Made by a program: the position numbers and the translations under genes. Positions 25,572 to 35,748 of a DNA stretch of 64,000 bases are shown piece by piece. Where the stretch lies: positions 364,599-428,598 of the forward strand of contig NZ_LMJF01000001.1 of assembly GCF_001429785.1 (NCBI RefSeq), written 5' to 3'. Source of the stretch: Lysobacter sp. Root916 (GTDB lineage: Bacteria; Pseudomonadota; Gammaproteobacteria; Xanthomonadales; Xanthomonadaceae). The notes beneath the pieces were generated by a model, which saw only the letters and a program-made list of their open reading frames with translations, did no database searches and had not been told where the DNA came from. Position 1 is the first letter of the stretch. The number at the start of each line of letters is the position of its first letter.

Positions 25572-26189
25572 ATGCCTAAGCTGCAAGGAATCGCGGCCGT
25601 TGCCGCACTGGTCATGGGGTTCAGCGGCGTCGCGGGCGCCATCGATAGCCGCGGGGCGGTGCGCGCGGCCAATATCTCGGCGGAGGCCCAGGCGGGCGAC
25701 GACATCCAGTTCGACTATGCGGCGCGCCACGTCCAGATCGCGGACTTCGATCGCAACGGCGTGGACGAGGTCGTTTATCTGCAGACGGCGACCTGCCTCG
25801 GCGCGAACTTCGACTGCGAGAACGACATTATCGTAATGACGCCGATGCGAAAGGACGATTCGTTCTGGCGTCCCAGTTCGCTCGATAACGACTATATGGC
25901 GGATCTGAAGCGACGTGGCCGCCAGAGCGGATACGCATGGAATGCATCCTTGCACGTGCCCGGCGAGGTGCGTGCCTTGGCGATCGTCGGCGACCGCATC
26001 CAGGTCACTTTCGACGTCCTCCGCGATTCGCCGATCTGCAAGCGCTCGATAGAGCGTGCGGCCAGCAATCCCTGCCCGGAGCCGGGTCGCTACCGCTGGA
26101 GCCTGTCGTGGCGTCCCGGTGAGGTCTCGAAAACGCATGAGGTCGCCTTGGGCGGCGGCGGGAAGACCGCAACTCGAGGAACTCGCTAG
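25572..26189 (+). CDS. Exported protein of unknown function with a calcium-loop-like motif
   Basis: A 205-residue protein with a signal peptide (MPKLQGIAAVAALVMGFSG, cleavage near AGA-ID). The segment ADFDRNGVDEVVYL resembles one FG-GAP/dockerin-type calcium loop. Four cysteines (two in CLGANFDC) may form disulfides. AAGGAAGG precedes the ATG. A single loop does not make a propeller, so the fold is unknown. Confidence 0.7.
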   Translation: MPKLQGIAAVAALVMGFSGVAGAIDSRGAVRAANISAEAQAGDDIQFDYAARHVQIADFDRNGVDEVVYLQTATCLGANFDCENDIIVMTPMRKDDSFWRPSSLDNDYMADLKRRGRQSGYAWNASLHVPGEVRALAIVGDRIQVTFDVLRDSPICKRSIERAASNPCPEPGRYRWSLSWRPGEVSKTHEVALGGGGKTATRGTR

Positions 26190-26306
26190 ACGCTGTCGGT
26201 TCTTCTCCCTGCCGGACGATCCGCGCGCGCAGGATGCGCGGTTTGTTCAAGCCGCGCGGGCGGCGCGGGCGTGAGCATGCGCGCTCCATGATCGCCTGGA
26301 GTGAAG

Positions 26307-27203
26307 ATGAAACGCTGGATCCTGCGCCTGTACGCCCCGGTGTTCCTGCTGGGCTTCGTCGGCACCGCCGCGTGGTGGGTGGGGCAGCGCCACGGCGATG
26401 CGCTGTGGTTGCTGCCGCTGCTGAGCCTGGCGGCGCTGCTGTCCTTCCTGGTCGAGCAGTTGTGGCCTTACGACGTCTGCTTCAACCGTAGCCATGGCGA
26501 TCGCGGTCGCGATGTCCTGCATGCCTTGGTCAACGAGGGCGCGAACGTGCTGTCGATAGGTTTGGTGCCGCTGCTGGCGGGCTGGCTGCCCTGGCAGTGG
26601 TGGCCGCTGCAGTGGCCGTTCGCCGCGCAGTTGCTGCTGGCCATCGTGGGCGCCGATCTGGGCATCACCCTGATGCACTACGCCAGTCATCGCATCGGCT
26701 GGCTGTGGCGCCTGCATGCCGTGCATCACGGCGTGACGCGCATGTACGGGCTCAATGGATTGATGAAGCATCCGCTGCATCAGGCCGTCGAAGCGGTAGG
26801 CGGGGTGTTGCCGCTGCTGTTGCTGGGCATGCCGTATCCGGTGGCGGCGGTGCTGGCCTTCGCCATCGCCGTGCAGCTGCTGCTGCAGCATTGCAATATC
26901 GCCATGCGGCCGGGCCCGCTCGGACGGATGATGGTCTGGGCGCCGCGGCATCGCCTCCATCACCTGCGTTACGGCCGCGCCGGCGACGTCAACTTCGGCT
27001 TGTTCTTCACGGTCTGGGACCGGCTGCTCGGCACCGCCTTCGATGCGCCCGGCTATCGCCTAGGTAGCCGCGACCTGGGGATAGGCAGTCAGCCGGACTA
27101 TCCGCGCGACTACTTTGGCCAACTGCTGGCGCCGTTCCGCGACCTGTCCTCGGGCGATACGCCGCCGATGCCGGCGGCGCTGACGACGGCCGCCAGGCGT
27201 TAG
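26307..27203 (+). CDS. Fatty acid hydroxylase/sterol desaturase family protein
   Basis: Integral membrane di-iron oxygenase of about 298 residues. The histidine clusters are HYASH, HAVHH and HRLHH in the expected order, with hydrophobic helices before and between them. GGAG lies five bases before the ATG at 26307; a GTG at 26301 is also possible. Its stop overlaps the stop of the convergent AraC gene by two bases. The lipid substrate cannot be told. Confidence 0.85.
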   Translation: MKRWILRLYAPVFLLGFVGTAAWWVGQRHGDALWLLPLLSLAALLSFLVEQLWPYDVCFNRSHGDRGRDVLHALVNEGANVLSIGLVPLLAGWLPWQWWPLQWPFAAQLLLAIVGADLGITLMHYASHRIGWLWRLHAVHHGVTRMYGLNGLMKHPLHQAVEAVGGVLPLLLLGMPYPVAAVLAFAIAVQLLLQHCNIAMRPGPLGRMMVWAPRHRLHHLRYGRAGDVNFGLFFTVWDRLLGTAFDAPGYRLGSRDLGIGSQPDYPRDYFGQLLAPFRDLSSGDTPPMPAALTTAARR

Positions 27204-27883
27204 GTCTGTAAGCGCAACCCGCGCAGTTGCGCGGCGCCGATCCCGAACATGCGCCGCAAGCTGCGCGACAGATGCGCCAGGTCGGCGAAACCGGCAGCGT
27301 GCGCGCTGTCGGTGAGGCTGTCGCCGGCGAGCAGGCGCAGCAGGGCCTGGTGAAGGCGTCGCCATAGCACCCAGCCGCGCAGGGTCACGGCCAGGTCGGA
27401 TTGGAAGCGCCGCTGCAGCTGGCTGGTCGACCAGTGCGCGGCCTGCGCGATGTCGGCGGCGGACACGCTGTGGGGCAGGCGCGCGCCGATCTCGGCGATG
27501 GCCGCCTGCAGGCGGCGGTCCAAGGGCCGGGCCCGGCACAGGCCAGACAACAACGGCTGCAGTGCCGACAGCTGGGCCGGCAGGTTCGGCAGTTGCGCCA
27601 GCACCGCGTCGACATCGACGTGGCTGGGCTCGAGGAAGATCGTGCAGCCCTCGGCCGGGGCGGCGAGCACCGCATGCGATTGGAACGAGGGTAGCCACAG
27701 GCGATGCGCTTGCCTGCGTTTGCCGTCGACCTCCACCAGCCAGGGCTCGGCATCGCTGAGCAGCAACTGGTGGGCGTAGTGCGCGTGGCGCAGGCTGCGG
27801 CCGGCGCGGCCCTGCAGCGCCGCCACGTGCTCGCCCAGCAGTAAGGTTCCGATCCAGGCGCTGGAGGAGGGCAATGCAGGCAT
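27200..27883 (-). CDS. AraC-family transcriptional regulator
   Basis: A 227-residue protein. The N-terminal part is a cupin-like sensor with HAHYAHQLLL. The C-terminal 100 residues hold the two helix-turn-helix motifs: SAADIAQAAHWSTSQLQRRF and DSAHAAGFADLAHLSRSLRR, followed by FGI. It is transcribed convergently to the fatty acid hydroxylase gene, with overlapping stops. The target genes are unknown. Confidence 0.85.
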   Translation of the reverse strand: MPALPSSSAWIGTLLLGEHVAALQGRAGRSLRHAHYAHQLLLSDAEPWLVEVDGKRRQAHRLWLPSFQSHAVLAAPAEGCTIFLEPSHVDVDAVLAQLPNLPAQLSALQPLLSGLCRARPLDRRLQAAIAEIGARLPHSVSAADIAQAAHWSTSQLQRRFQSDLAVTLRGWVLWRRLHQALLRLLAGDSLTDSAHAAGFADLAHLSRSLRRMFGIGAAQLRGLRLQT

Positions 27884-28089
27884 GCGGATGTCGGCGAAAA
27901 CTCGCTAGCGTTCGTGCAAGAGCGATTGTGGCCGAAATCGAAGCTCGGCAATCGCAGGTCCGACAGGCGGTCGGGCTGGAGTTCCCGCGCCCATCGGACT
28001 GCCGCCTATCTTCGCTTCCTGCACGGGCAGCGAGCCTGTGATCGATCGTGACCCGAAGCGCCTATGACGGCCGTCGGCGTTCGCGACCG

Positions 28090-29094
28090 CTATCCGACCA
28101 TCTTGACGACGACCTTGCCTTTCGCGCGCCCTTTCGCCAGATAGTCCATCGCGTCGTTGGTGGCTGAGAACGGGAACACTTTATCCATGATCTGTCGGAC
28201 GGCGCCGGATTCGATGAGCGCAGTGATCTTGCTCAGTTGCTCGCCATTGGCCTGCATGAAGACGAACGAGTAGCCGACGCCCTGCCGCTTGGCCTTGCGC
28301 CGAATGTCGAAACTCAACAGGCGCATGACTTGCTGGAGGGGCCAGCTCAAACCGCTGTGCTTGGCGAATTCCACATCCGGCGGGCCGGAGATCGAAATGA
28401 GTTTCCCTCCGGGCTTCAGCACCCTGAGGGACTGTTCCAGTGTGTCCTTGCCCAGGCTGTTCAGGACCACGTCGTAGCCACGCAGGACCTTTGTGTAGTC
28501 TTCATTCTTGTAGTCGACGACGACGTCCGCACCGAGGCTTCTGACCAGACCGACATTCTCCGTGCTGGTGGTCGTCGCCACCGTCGCGCCGAGGTGTTTC
28601 GCCAGTTGGATGGCGAAGGTGCCCACCCCGCCGGAGCCGGCATGGATCAGGACCTTCTGCCCCGTCTTCAGCTTGGCGCGTTCGACCAGCACCTGCCACG
28701 CGGTCAGGCCGACCAGCGGGATGGAGGCGGCTTCCGCCATGCTGAGATTCCTGGGCTTCAGCGCAACATCGGCTTCGTCCATCGCGATGAGCTCGGCGAA
28801 CGTCCCGATGCGGCCCTGGTCCGGCCGCGCATACACTTCATCGCCGGGTTTGAAGCGGCGGACCTTTGCGCCGACGCGAACCACGACCCCGGCCACGTCG
28901 TTGCCCAGGATCAGCGGCAGTCGATAGGGCAGGATGAGCTTGAACTCGCCATCCCGGATCTTGGCGTCCAGTGGGTTCACACCCGCCGCATGGACGGCGA
29001 CCAGGACATCCTGCTCGCGCACTTCCGGTTCCGGCACTTCTTCCAGGCGCAATGGGCCGTTGCTCTGGTAACGGTCGACGATGAAGGCCTTCAT
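28090..29094 (-). CDS. NADP-dependent zinc-less alcohol dehydrogenase/quinone oxidoreductase
   Basis: A 334-residue MDR-superfamily enzyme. The N-terminal GroES-like fold has GVNPLDAKIRDG and LGNDVAGVV. The NADPH-binding motif is HAGSGGVGTFAIQLAKHLGA. No structural zinc cysteines are present, which fits the quinone oxidoreductase branch. It lies 108 bases after the SDR gene on the same strand, in a group with a TetR repressor, and so is probably part of a detoxification set. Confidence 0.88.
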   Translation of the reverse strand: MKAFIVDRYQSNGPLRLEEVPEPEVREQDVLVAVHAAGVNPLDAKIRDGEFKLILPYRLPLILGNDVAGVVVRVGAKVRRFKPGDEVYARPDQGRIGTFAELIAMDEADVALKPRNLSMAEAASIPLVGLTAWQVLVERAKLKTGQKVLIHAGSGGVGTFAIQLAKHLGATVATTTSTENVGLVRSLGADVVVDYKNEDYTKVLRGYDVVLNSLGKDTLEQSLRVLKPGGKLISISGPPDVEFAKHSGLSWPLQQVMRLLSFDIRRKAKRQGVGYSFVFMQANGEQLSKITALIESGAVRQIMDKVFPFSATNDAMDYLAKGRAKGKVVVKMVG

Positions 29095-29202
29095 GACTGC
29101 TGCTCTCGGTGTATGGCCCGGGCCGACTTGAAGCGGACGGTGTCGACAGGGGCGGTGGTTCGCATGGCGGTGCGTCGAGGGTTGTGGACCGCCCGGTGGC
29201 GG

Positions 29203-30027
29203 CTAGGCCTTGGGACTGTCGAGCCGCAGATCCTTTCGAATGCCGGCGTCCACCCACCGGGTCGGCGCGAACCTGCGCAACAGCCTCAGACGATTCGCCA
29301 GCCCGCCGGCCGTGTAGCGGAGTTTGGGTTGCGCGGCCGTGGCCGCTTTCAGTACGACCTCGGCCACGATGCTGGGTTCGTCGGCGCGGGCCATGACCTG
29401 CTCGAGTACCTTGTCCAGGAGCGCGCGAACTTCCCGATACTCATCGAGTTTCGAATCCGGAGCCAGAAAGTTCGAGTCGAACCGGGTCCTGGTGTAGGCG
29501 GGCTCGATCACCGAGACCCGGATGCCTCGTGTGCGCAACTCATGATCGAGCGACTCCGAATAGCCTTCGATCGCATGCTTGGTCGCGGCATAGAGGGCCC
29601 CATAAGGCATCGGAAGGAAACCCAGCACCGAGCCGATGTTGATGATGCGGCCAATGCCTTGGCGGCGCATGTGAGGCACGACGGCACGGGTCATGCGGAT
29701 GAGCCCGAAGAAGTTGGTTTCGAAGATCGCCTTGGCCTGCTCGATCGAGCTCTCCTCCGCTCCGGCCGGCGCGACGCCGAAGCCGGCGTTGTTGACGAGC
29801 AGGTCGATACGGCCCTCCTGTCGTATCAGCGCGCTCACGGCGGCTTCGACCGATTCGTCGCTGGTCACGTCCAGCGACAGCATCGCGAACGAGCGTTGTA
29901 TCGACTGAGCGCCGTGTCGGCTGGTGCCGTAGACCTTGTAGCCCGCCATCGCGAGCCGCTGCGCCGTGGCTTCGCCGATGCCGGATGAAGCGCCGGTTAC
30001 GAGCGCGATGGATTCCTTGATCTTCAT
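29203..30027 (-). CDS. Short-chain dehydrogenase/reductase
   Basis: A 274-residue classical SDR with the cofactor motif TGASSGIGEAT near the N-terminus, LVNNAGFG, and the catalytic YAATKHA (Y-x3-K) preceded by INIGSV. A TetR-type operator (30062-30083) lies 35 bases upstream and matches the one at the TetR gene. The quinone oxidoreductase gene follows on the same strand. The substrate is unknown. Confidence 0.88.
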   Translation of the reverse strand: MKIKESIALVTGASSGIGEATAQRLAMAGYKVYGTSRHGAQSIQRSFAMLSLDVTSDESVEAAVSALIRQEGRIDLLVNNAGFGVAPAGAEESSIEQAKAIFETNFFGLIRMTRAVVPHMRRQGIGRIINIGSVLGFLPMPYGALYAATKHAIEGYSESLDHELRTRGIRVSVIEPAYTRTRFDSNFLAPDSKLDEYREVRALLDKVLEQVMARADEPSIVAEVVLKAATAAQPKLRYTAGGLANRLRLLRRFAPTRWVDAGIRKDLRLDSPKA

Positions 30028-30061
30028 GAGCTGCCTTCAGTCGGTGGGGCGGGCGTGCATT

Positions 30062-30083
30062 GAATATGATGTTCGTCATATTC
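30062..30083. promoter_or_regulatory. TetR operator in front of the SDR gene
   Basis: An inverted repeat with arms GAATATGA and TCATATTC around a six-base centre. Its core ATATGATG-N-TCGTCATAT matches the site at 30699-30716. Placement between the SDR gene and the TetR stop fits repression of the SDR-oxidoreductase pair. Confidence 0.75.
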
Positions 30084-30118
30084 GAGGTCGAGCGCATCGG
30101 CATGAGCACGTATTGCGC

Positions 30119-30700
30119 TCAGTCCTGGGAGGGCGTGAGCTGCTTCAAGGCAGCCTCGCGCAGGCCTTCGGATAGCTTGGGGTCGTCGACGGCGCGCGCC
30201 AGCACCAAGGTGCCGACCATCGCCGCGATGGTGAAGAGGGCGTGCTCGTGCGCGCTGGGTTGTCCCCAGTCGCGCGACTGGCGGGCGACGAGATCGATCA
30301 TCTCCTTGATCCGCCGCGTGGCGGCACGTCTGACCTCGGGCGCCTGGCGCGGCATCTCCGATCCGAGCGCTGCGGTCGCACATCCCGTCTCGATGCTTGC
30401 CAGGTGTTGCTCGGAGAGATAAGCCCGCATCATGGCCGGAAGCGCCTGTTGCGGCGGCAAGCTGGCGGCGATCTGCTCCATCATCGCCACGCTTTCGCCG
30501 CCGGCGCGGTCCGCCGCCTCGGCGAGCATTGCCTCGCGCGACGCGAAATGCGCATAGAAGCCGCCGTGCGTCAGACCGGCGTCTTTCATGATGTCCGCGA
30601 CGCCGGTGCCGTTGTAGCCGCTGCGCCGTATGGCGCGTGCGGCGGCGTCGACTATCCGATCGTGGGTGGCTTCTTTGGAGCGGGTGGCGGCTCGTTTCAT
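30119..30700 (-). CDS. TetR-family transcriptional repressor
   Basis: A 193-residue regulator. The N-terminal helix-turn-helix comprises RIVDAAARAIRRSGYNGTGV and IMKDAGLTHGGFYAHFASRE. The helical ligand-binding domain ends with a segment typical of the AcrR/YxaF-like group. The ATG at 30700 overlaps its own operator by two bases. It probably represses itself and the SDR/oxidoreductase genes downstream. Confidence 0.9.
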   Translation of the reverse strand: MKRAATRSKEATHDRIVDAAARAIRRSGYNGTGVADIMKDAGLTHGGFYAHFASREAMLAEAADRAGGESVAMMEQIAASLPPQQALPAMMRAYLSEQHLASIETGCATAALGSEMPRQAPEVRRAATRRIKEMIDLVARQSRDWGQPSAHEHALFTIAAMVGTLVLARAVDDPKLSEGLREAALKQLTPSQD

Positions 30701-30716
30701 ATGATGGTCATCATAT
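30699..30716. promoter_or_regulatory. TetR operator at the tetR-type gene
   Basis: ATATGATG-GT-CATCATAT, a perfect 8-base inverted repeat that overlaps the repressor start codon. It shares the pattern ATATGATGNTCRTCATAT with 30064-30081. Confidence 0.78.
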
Positions 30717-31062
30717 TTAGTTTGAGCGCACGATGCAAACGGCTTTCCGGAGCCGGTCGCCGCCGTTGCGGGGCAGGGTTTCGACGGCACGCCGACGAGC
30801 GTGCTTATGCGCCGATTTTCCGCAGAGAGCGAACGGTGTCGCCGTTGCCTTTTGCGTAACCGATTGATTTGTAATTGAACTATGCCGTTCCCCTAGCCTT
30901 GCCGGGCTAGCCGACCGATGCGGAAAGCAAGCGCGCGCGGCCAGGGGCTGTCGCGTTGGGCAGCCATGGACGACCCACTTGGATTCGTCCAAGGTAATCG
31001 CCCGAACGCGTACGGCGCCGCGACCGCAGGCCTTCGCGATAAGGATCTGGGCAACGACAGCG
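30717..31062. other. Intergenic region
   Basis: No supportable gene, RNA or repeat is recognised. It separates the TetR gene from a divergent methyltransferase gene and should contain both promoters. Confidence 0.5.
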
Positions 31063-31950
31063 ATGGCGGACCGCAACATCGAACTCGAACTTTTCGCACG
31101 ATCCCATCCAACCACCGCATTGCAGGGGCTGCTCGAGCAACTGGAGGGCGATCGGGCGCTACTCGAACCCGAGGCGCTGCCGGCGCGCTCGCGTGCACTG
31201 GACGGGCTCGAACGCGCCCTGGGCCTCGATGTCGGCGACGATGCCGAACGCGCGCGCGCCGACGCATTGCGGGGCCGGCTGGAGGCATTGGACCGTGCGC
31301 TCTGCGACGGGCTGCGCGAGGACCTGCGTCGCGGCGGCGGAGGCGCCGGATTGCTGGACTGGGCCGCCCGCTGCTTCATCGCCGAAACGGAGACCGGCGA
31401 ACACTACGATCCCCTCGACGAACTCGTCAGCGGCGTGCTGCGCCTGCCTGCGCCCGGCGACGAGATCGGCGCGCTGGCGGAGGAGATGGTGTTCTATCAG
31501 CCCACGCCGGCGCGGCATGTCTTCGATCTGCTGCGGCGTCTGTCGCTGTGCGCCGACGATGTGGTGCTCGACCTCGGCGCCGGCCTCGGCCATGTACCGC
31601 TGCTGGTCGCGGCCTGCACCGAGGCGCGCGCGCACGGCGTGGAGATCGAGCCGGCCTATGTGGCCAGTGCGCAAGCCTGCGCCGCCGAGCTGGGGCTGAG
31701 GCGCGCCACGTTCGCCTGCGCGGATGCGCGCGCGGTCGATCTGGGCCAGGCGACAGTCTTCTATCTGTACACGCCGTTCACCGGCGCGATCCTGCGCCAG
31801 GTGCTGGACGCGATCGCGCAACAGGCGCGATCGCGCGCGATCCGCGTCTGCACGCTGGGGCCCTGCACCGCGGTAGTCGCCGCCGAGCCTTGGCTTGCGG
31901 GCGACGCGCGGCCGCCGAGCGACCGGATCGCGGTGTTCCGCAGCCGCTGA
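31063..31950 (+). CDS. SAM-dependent methyltransferase (class I fold)
   Basis: A 295-residue protein. The first 110 residues are helical and rich in Ala, Arg and Leu. The Rossmann domain carries motif I VLDLGAGLGHVPLLVA (near 165-180), the acidic loop HGVEIEP and FACADARAVDL, and ends with FYLYTPFTG in the motif IV region. The ATG at 31063 is the likeliest of several starts. The target is unknown. Confidence 0.75.
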   Translation: MADRNIELELFARSHPTTALQGLLEQLEGDRALLEPEALPARSRALDGLERALGLDVGDDAERARADALRGRLEALDRALCDGLREDLRRGGGGAGLLDWAARCFIAETETGEHYDPLDELVSGVLRLPAPGDEIGALAEEMVFYQPTPARHVFDLLRRLSLCADDVVLDLGAGLGHVPLLVAACTEARAHGVEIEPAYVASAQACAAELGLRRATFACADARAVDLGQATVFYLYTPFTGAILRQVLDAIAQQARSRAIRVCTLGPCTAVVAAEPWLAGDARPPSDRIAVFRSR

Positions 31951-32144
31951 CCGCAGCGGTCGCCGCTGTCGTGAGCGAGTCGCGCCTGAGGCGATATCTG
32001 GAAATGAAGCAGACGGAGGCGGCAGAGGCCCGCTAGTCCGGAGCGCTGGGCCGGCAACCGGTTCGTCGCATCGCGGGCAGCGGTTAAGCCCGCGCTAGGG
32101 TGGTGTGGGTAGCCTGACAGCATCCACGGAAGAGGAGGGCGGTC

Positions 32145-32459
32145 ATGCGCAAGCTTGGGTGGGGACTGGCGGTGGGCCTGGCTTTGTCGACGCCGGTTTG
32201 GGCCGCCGATACGGTCGCGTTCGGCAACCGGGTGCTCGTAACCGGCGATGCGGTGGGGCAGGTCTATCAGGTCGCCGGCGCGCCCAGCCGGATCAAGAAG
32301 ATCGAGAACAAACGCGGCGCCGAGGTCGGCGAGCGTTTCGAGTATTACCGCGACGGCAAGACCACGCTGATCACGATCAAGGACGGCAAGGTCGCGGCGA
32401 TCGACGAGGTCTACGGCTCCGCGCCCGTCGCCGCGCCCCCGATTCAGGCGCAGGACTGA
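32145..32459 (+). CDS. Small exported protein, DUF2845-like (tentative)
   Basis: A 104-residue protein with a signal peptide (cleavage near VWA-AD). A compact beta-rich domain follows with GDAVGQVYQVAGAP, RFEYYRDGKTTLITIKDGKV and a disordered Pro/Ala tail. The pattern of a G-x-V-x-V-x-GxP turn followed by a DG hairpin is that of small periplasmic DUF2845/SmpA-like folds. The family call is by eye. Confidence 0.7.
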   Translation: MRKLGWGLAVGLALSTPVWAADTVAFGNRVLVTGDAVGQVYQVAGAPSRIKKIENKRGAEVGERFEYYRDGKTTLITIKDGKVAAIDEVYGSAPVAAPPIQAQD

Positions 32460-32548
32460 GCGTCGGGCACGCTTCGCGCGCGACCGCTTTGCGCAAGGCG
32501 CCGCCGCGCGCCTAGAATGCCCGGCCCGCGTTGCGGGTCGGCGCGAAC

Positions 32549-32634
32549 GCGAAAGTGGCGGAATTGGTAGACGCACTGGATTTAGGTTCCAGCGGGTAAC
32601 CCCCGTGCGGGTTCGAGTCCCGCCTTTCGCACCA
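32549..32634 (+). tRNA. tRNA-Leu (anticodon TAG)
   Basis: An 86-base class II tRNA with acceptor GCGAAAG/CTTTCGC, anticodon loop TTTAGGT, a long variable arm and encoded CCA. Confidence 0.97.
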
Positions 32635-32669
32635 GCCCCGGCGCCGGCCTTGAGGAGCGCCCACCGCGC

Positions 32670-33299
32670 ATGCAGGACCTGTTCGCCCCGGCCGACGGTT
32701 TCCAGACCCTGACGATGGACGGCGCCGATGTGGCGCTGCTGGCGCGCCTGGACCTGGGGCGGCCCGACGCCGAGGTGCTGGCCGAGCTGATCGCGGAGGT
32801 GCCCTGGCGCGCCGAGCGCATCGTGGTGTTCGGGCGCGAGGTCGCGCAGCCGCGCCTGAGCGCCTGGTACGGCGATACCGACGCCGCCTACACCTATTCC
32901 GGCCTGCACCTGCGGCCGCGCCCTTGGACGCCCTTGCTGGCCGACCTGAAACAGCGGGCGGAGCGCGCCAGCGGGGCCGATTTCAACAGCGTCCTGCTCA
33001 ACTACTACCGCGATCATCGCGACGGCATGGGCTTTCACGCCGACGACGAGCCCGAGCTGGGCCCGGCGCCCACCATCGCCTCGCTAAGCCTGGGCGAGCG
33101 CCGGGTGTTCGTGATGAAGCGCCGCCTCGCGCGCGGGGCGCCGCCCAGCGCGGTCGCGCCGGTGCGCATCCCCCTGGACTCCGGCAGCCTGCTGCTGATG
33201 CGCGGCCAGACCCAGCGCCACTGGCTGCACGGCATCGCCAAGCTCGCCCGGCCCTGCGGACCGCGGGTGAACCTGACCTTCCGTCGCATCCTGCGCTGA
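32670..33299 (+). CDS. alkB: AlkB-like alkylated DNA repair dioxygenase
   Basis: An Fe(II)/2-oxoglutarate dioxygenase of 209 residues that removes alkyl groups from bases by oxidation. It has the metal triad H123-x-D125 (GFHADDE) and H187 (HWLHGI), and 2-oxoglutarate arginines R199 and R205 in PRVNLTFRRI. NYYRDHRDGMGFHADDE is the family signature. It resembles the ALKBH2 branch in having FNSVLLNYY. It lies alone between tRNA-Leu and tig. Confidence 0.92.
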   Translation: MQDLFAPADGFQTLTMDGADVALLARLDLGRPDAEVLAELIAEVPWRAERIVVFGREVAQPRLSAWYGDTDAAYTYSGLHLRPRPWTPLLADLKQRAERASGADFNSVLLNYYRDHRDGMGFHADDEPELGPAPTIASLSLGERRVFVMKRRLARGAPPSAVAPVRIPLDSGSLLLMRGQTQRHWLHGIAKLARPCGPRVNLTFRRILR

Positions 33300-33470
33300 G
33301 CCGGCACCCGTACGATCCGTGCCGCCAGGCGACCTTCGGACGCCCGGCTGGCAGCGCGGCCCGTAATCGGCGAAACTAGTAAGTTCCGCTGGAGGGCCTA
33401 GACCCGGCCAGCGGTCGGACAGGTCTTCAACATCGTGCCGCGACGGGCCGTCGCGGTAGCAGGAGTGGAT

Positions 33471-34769
33471 ATGCAAGTTTCGGTCGAATCGCTGGGTAAT
33501 CTGGAACGCCGTCTGACCTTCAGTCTCCCGGCGGATCGCCTCGAGAGCCAGGTCGGCGGTCGCCTGCGCGAAATCGCGCGCGGCGCCAAGATCAAGGGTT
33601 TCCGTCCCGGCAAGGTGCCGGCCAAGGTGATCGAGCAGCGTTTCGGCGAGCAGGTCCGCGCCGAAGTGCTCGACGGCCTGCTGCGCGAAGGCTTCAGCAA
33701 TGCCGTGCGCCAGGAGTCGCTGCAGATCGCCGGTAACCCGATGATCGAGCCGGCGGCCGCCGAGGGCGGCGAGCTGGCCTACGTGGCCACCTTCGAAGTG
33801 GTCCCGGATTTCGGCGACATCGACGTCGCCAAGCTCAATGTCGTGCGCCACACCTCCGACGTCGCCGATGCCGACATCGACGCGATGATAGAGAACCTGC
33901 GCCTGCAGCGCCGCACCTGGAACCCGATCGAGCGCGCCGCCGCCGCCGGCGACGCGGTCGAGATCGAAACCTGGTCGCAGGTCGGCGACGAGCGCATCCC
34001 CGCCGAGGGCGTGGAGCGCGGCGCGACCGTGATCGGTTCGGGCGCGATGTTCCCGGCGATCGAAGAAGCCCTGGTCGGCCTCAAGGCCGGCGAAGAGAAG
34101 GTCGCCCCGATCGAGTTCCCGGCCGAATGGCGCGTGCCGCAGTTCGCCGGCCGCACGGTCGAGGTCCACCTCAAGGCCACCACGGTGTCCGAGCCGGTGC
34201 TGCCCGAGGTCGACGCGGCCTTCATCAAGAGCTTCGGCATCAAGAGCGGCGACACCGAGCAGTTCCGCTCCGACATCCGCAGCAACCTGGAGCGCGAGCT
34301 CAAGGGCGCGCTGATGACGCGTCTGCGCCGCGAAGTGGGCGAGCAGCTGATCGCCGCCTACCAGCACGTGGAAATGCCGCCGAAGCTGGTCGAGGGCGAG
34401 GCCCGCGACATGGCCCGACAGACCGTCGAGCAGGCGCGCCGCCAGGGCCGCAACATCGAGGCCCCGGCCGACGCCTACCTGACCTTCATGGACAGCGCCC
34501 AGAAGCGCGTGCTGGTCGGCCTGCTGGTCGGCGAGATCGCGCGCCGCAACCAGCTGATGCTGGACCCGCGCCGCGTCAACGAGACCCTGAAGCTGATCGC
34601 CTCGACCTACGAGGAACCGCAGCAGGTGATCGAGTTGTACCGCAACGACCCGCAGCTGATGAACAGCCTGCAGGGCCGGGTGATGGAAGAGCAGGTGATC
34701 GACTGGATCGCCGAGCGCGCCCAGCACACCGAGCAGCCGCTCTCGTTCAGCGAAGCGATCCGCCAGTAA
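33471..34769 (+). CDS. tig: Trigger factor
   Basis: Ribosome-bound chaperone and prolyl isomerase, 432 residues. The N-terminal domain has the ribosome-docking signature [12 protein letters not shown]. The FKBP-type domain spans about residues 150-245, followed by the helical C-terminal arms. An AGGAG lies six bases before the ATG at 33471. It heads the conserved order tig-clpP-clpX-lon-hupB. Confidence 0.97.
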   Translation: MQVSVESLGNLERRLTFSLPADRLESQVGGRLREIARGAKIKGFRPGKVPAKVIEQRFGEQVRAEVLDGLLREGFSNAVRQESLQIAGNPMIEPAAAEGGELAYVATFEVVPDFGDIDVAKLNVVRHTSDVADADIDAMIENLRLQRRTWNPIERAAAAGDAVEIETWSQVGDERIPAEGVERGATVIGSGAMFPAIEEALVGLKAGEEKVAPIEFPAEWRVPQFAGRTVEVHLKATTVSEPVLPEVDAAFIKSFGIKSGDTEQFRSDIRSNLERELKGALMTRLRREVGEQLIAAYQHVEMPPKLVEGEARDMARQTVEQARRQGRNIEAPADAYLTFMDSAQKRVLVGLLVGEIARRNQLMLDPRRVNETLKLIASTYEEPQQVIELYRNDPQLMNSLQGRVMEEQVIDWIAERAQHTEQPLSFSEAIRQ

Positions 34770-34831
34770 GTCTAGGCGGCGATCCCGCAGGAAGCGAACG
34801 CGCCAGGCCGGCGTCCCGAACCCGGGACGCC

Positions 34832-34860
34832 CTTGCGTAGAGGCCCGGCAGGCCCCAAGT
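34832..34860 (+). promoter_or_regulatory. Candidate sigma-32 (heat-shock) promoter of clpP
   Basis: CTTGCG, 15 bases, CCCCAAGT, against the consensus CTTGAA-N13-15-CCCCATNT. It lies 76 bases before the clpP start in the tig-clpP space. ClpP is a heat-shock gene in E. coli. The -10 match is partial. Confidence 0.5.
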
Positions 34861-34935
34861 TGGGCCTACCCGGGAACCTTCGGTGCCGCCGAAGGCTCTG
34901 CAAAGCATTCAACGTCAGCCATAGGTGCCGTCGAG

Positions 34936-35562
<627 letters not shown>

Positions 35563-35631
35563 GGCCGGGCCCGAGCCCGCGCGCAAGCCGTTGATCGAAC
35601 TCCTGTTTTCGGCAGGCAATGAACATGGCGA

Positions 35632-35651
35632 CCGGCCCGGGGACGGGCCGG
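35632..35651 (+). terminator. GC-rich hairpin between clpP and clpX
   Basis: A perfect eight-pair stem (CCGGCCCG/CGGGCCGG) with a GGGA loop. No T-run follows, so it may attenuate or stabilise the 3' end rather than fully terminate. Confidence 0.45.
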
Positions 35652-35748
35652 AGCGCTGTGTTATCCTCGGGCCGACAACGCACCACGTAACTGCGGACGC
35701 GGCCCGAGCGGGCGCGCTCCGAGAACACCGCACCATTTGGGCAAAAGC

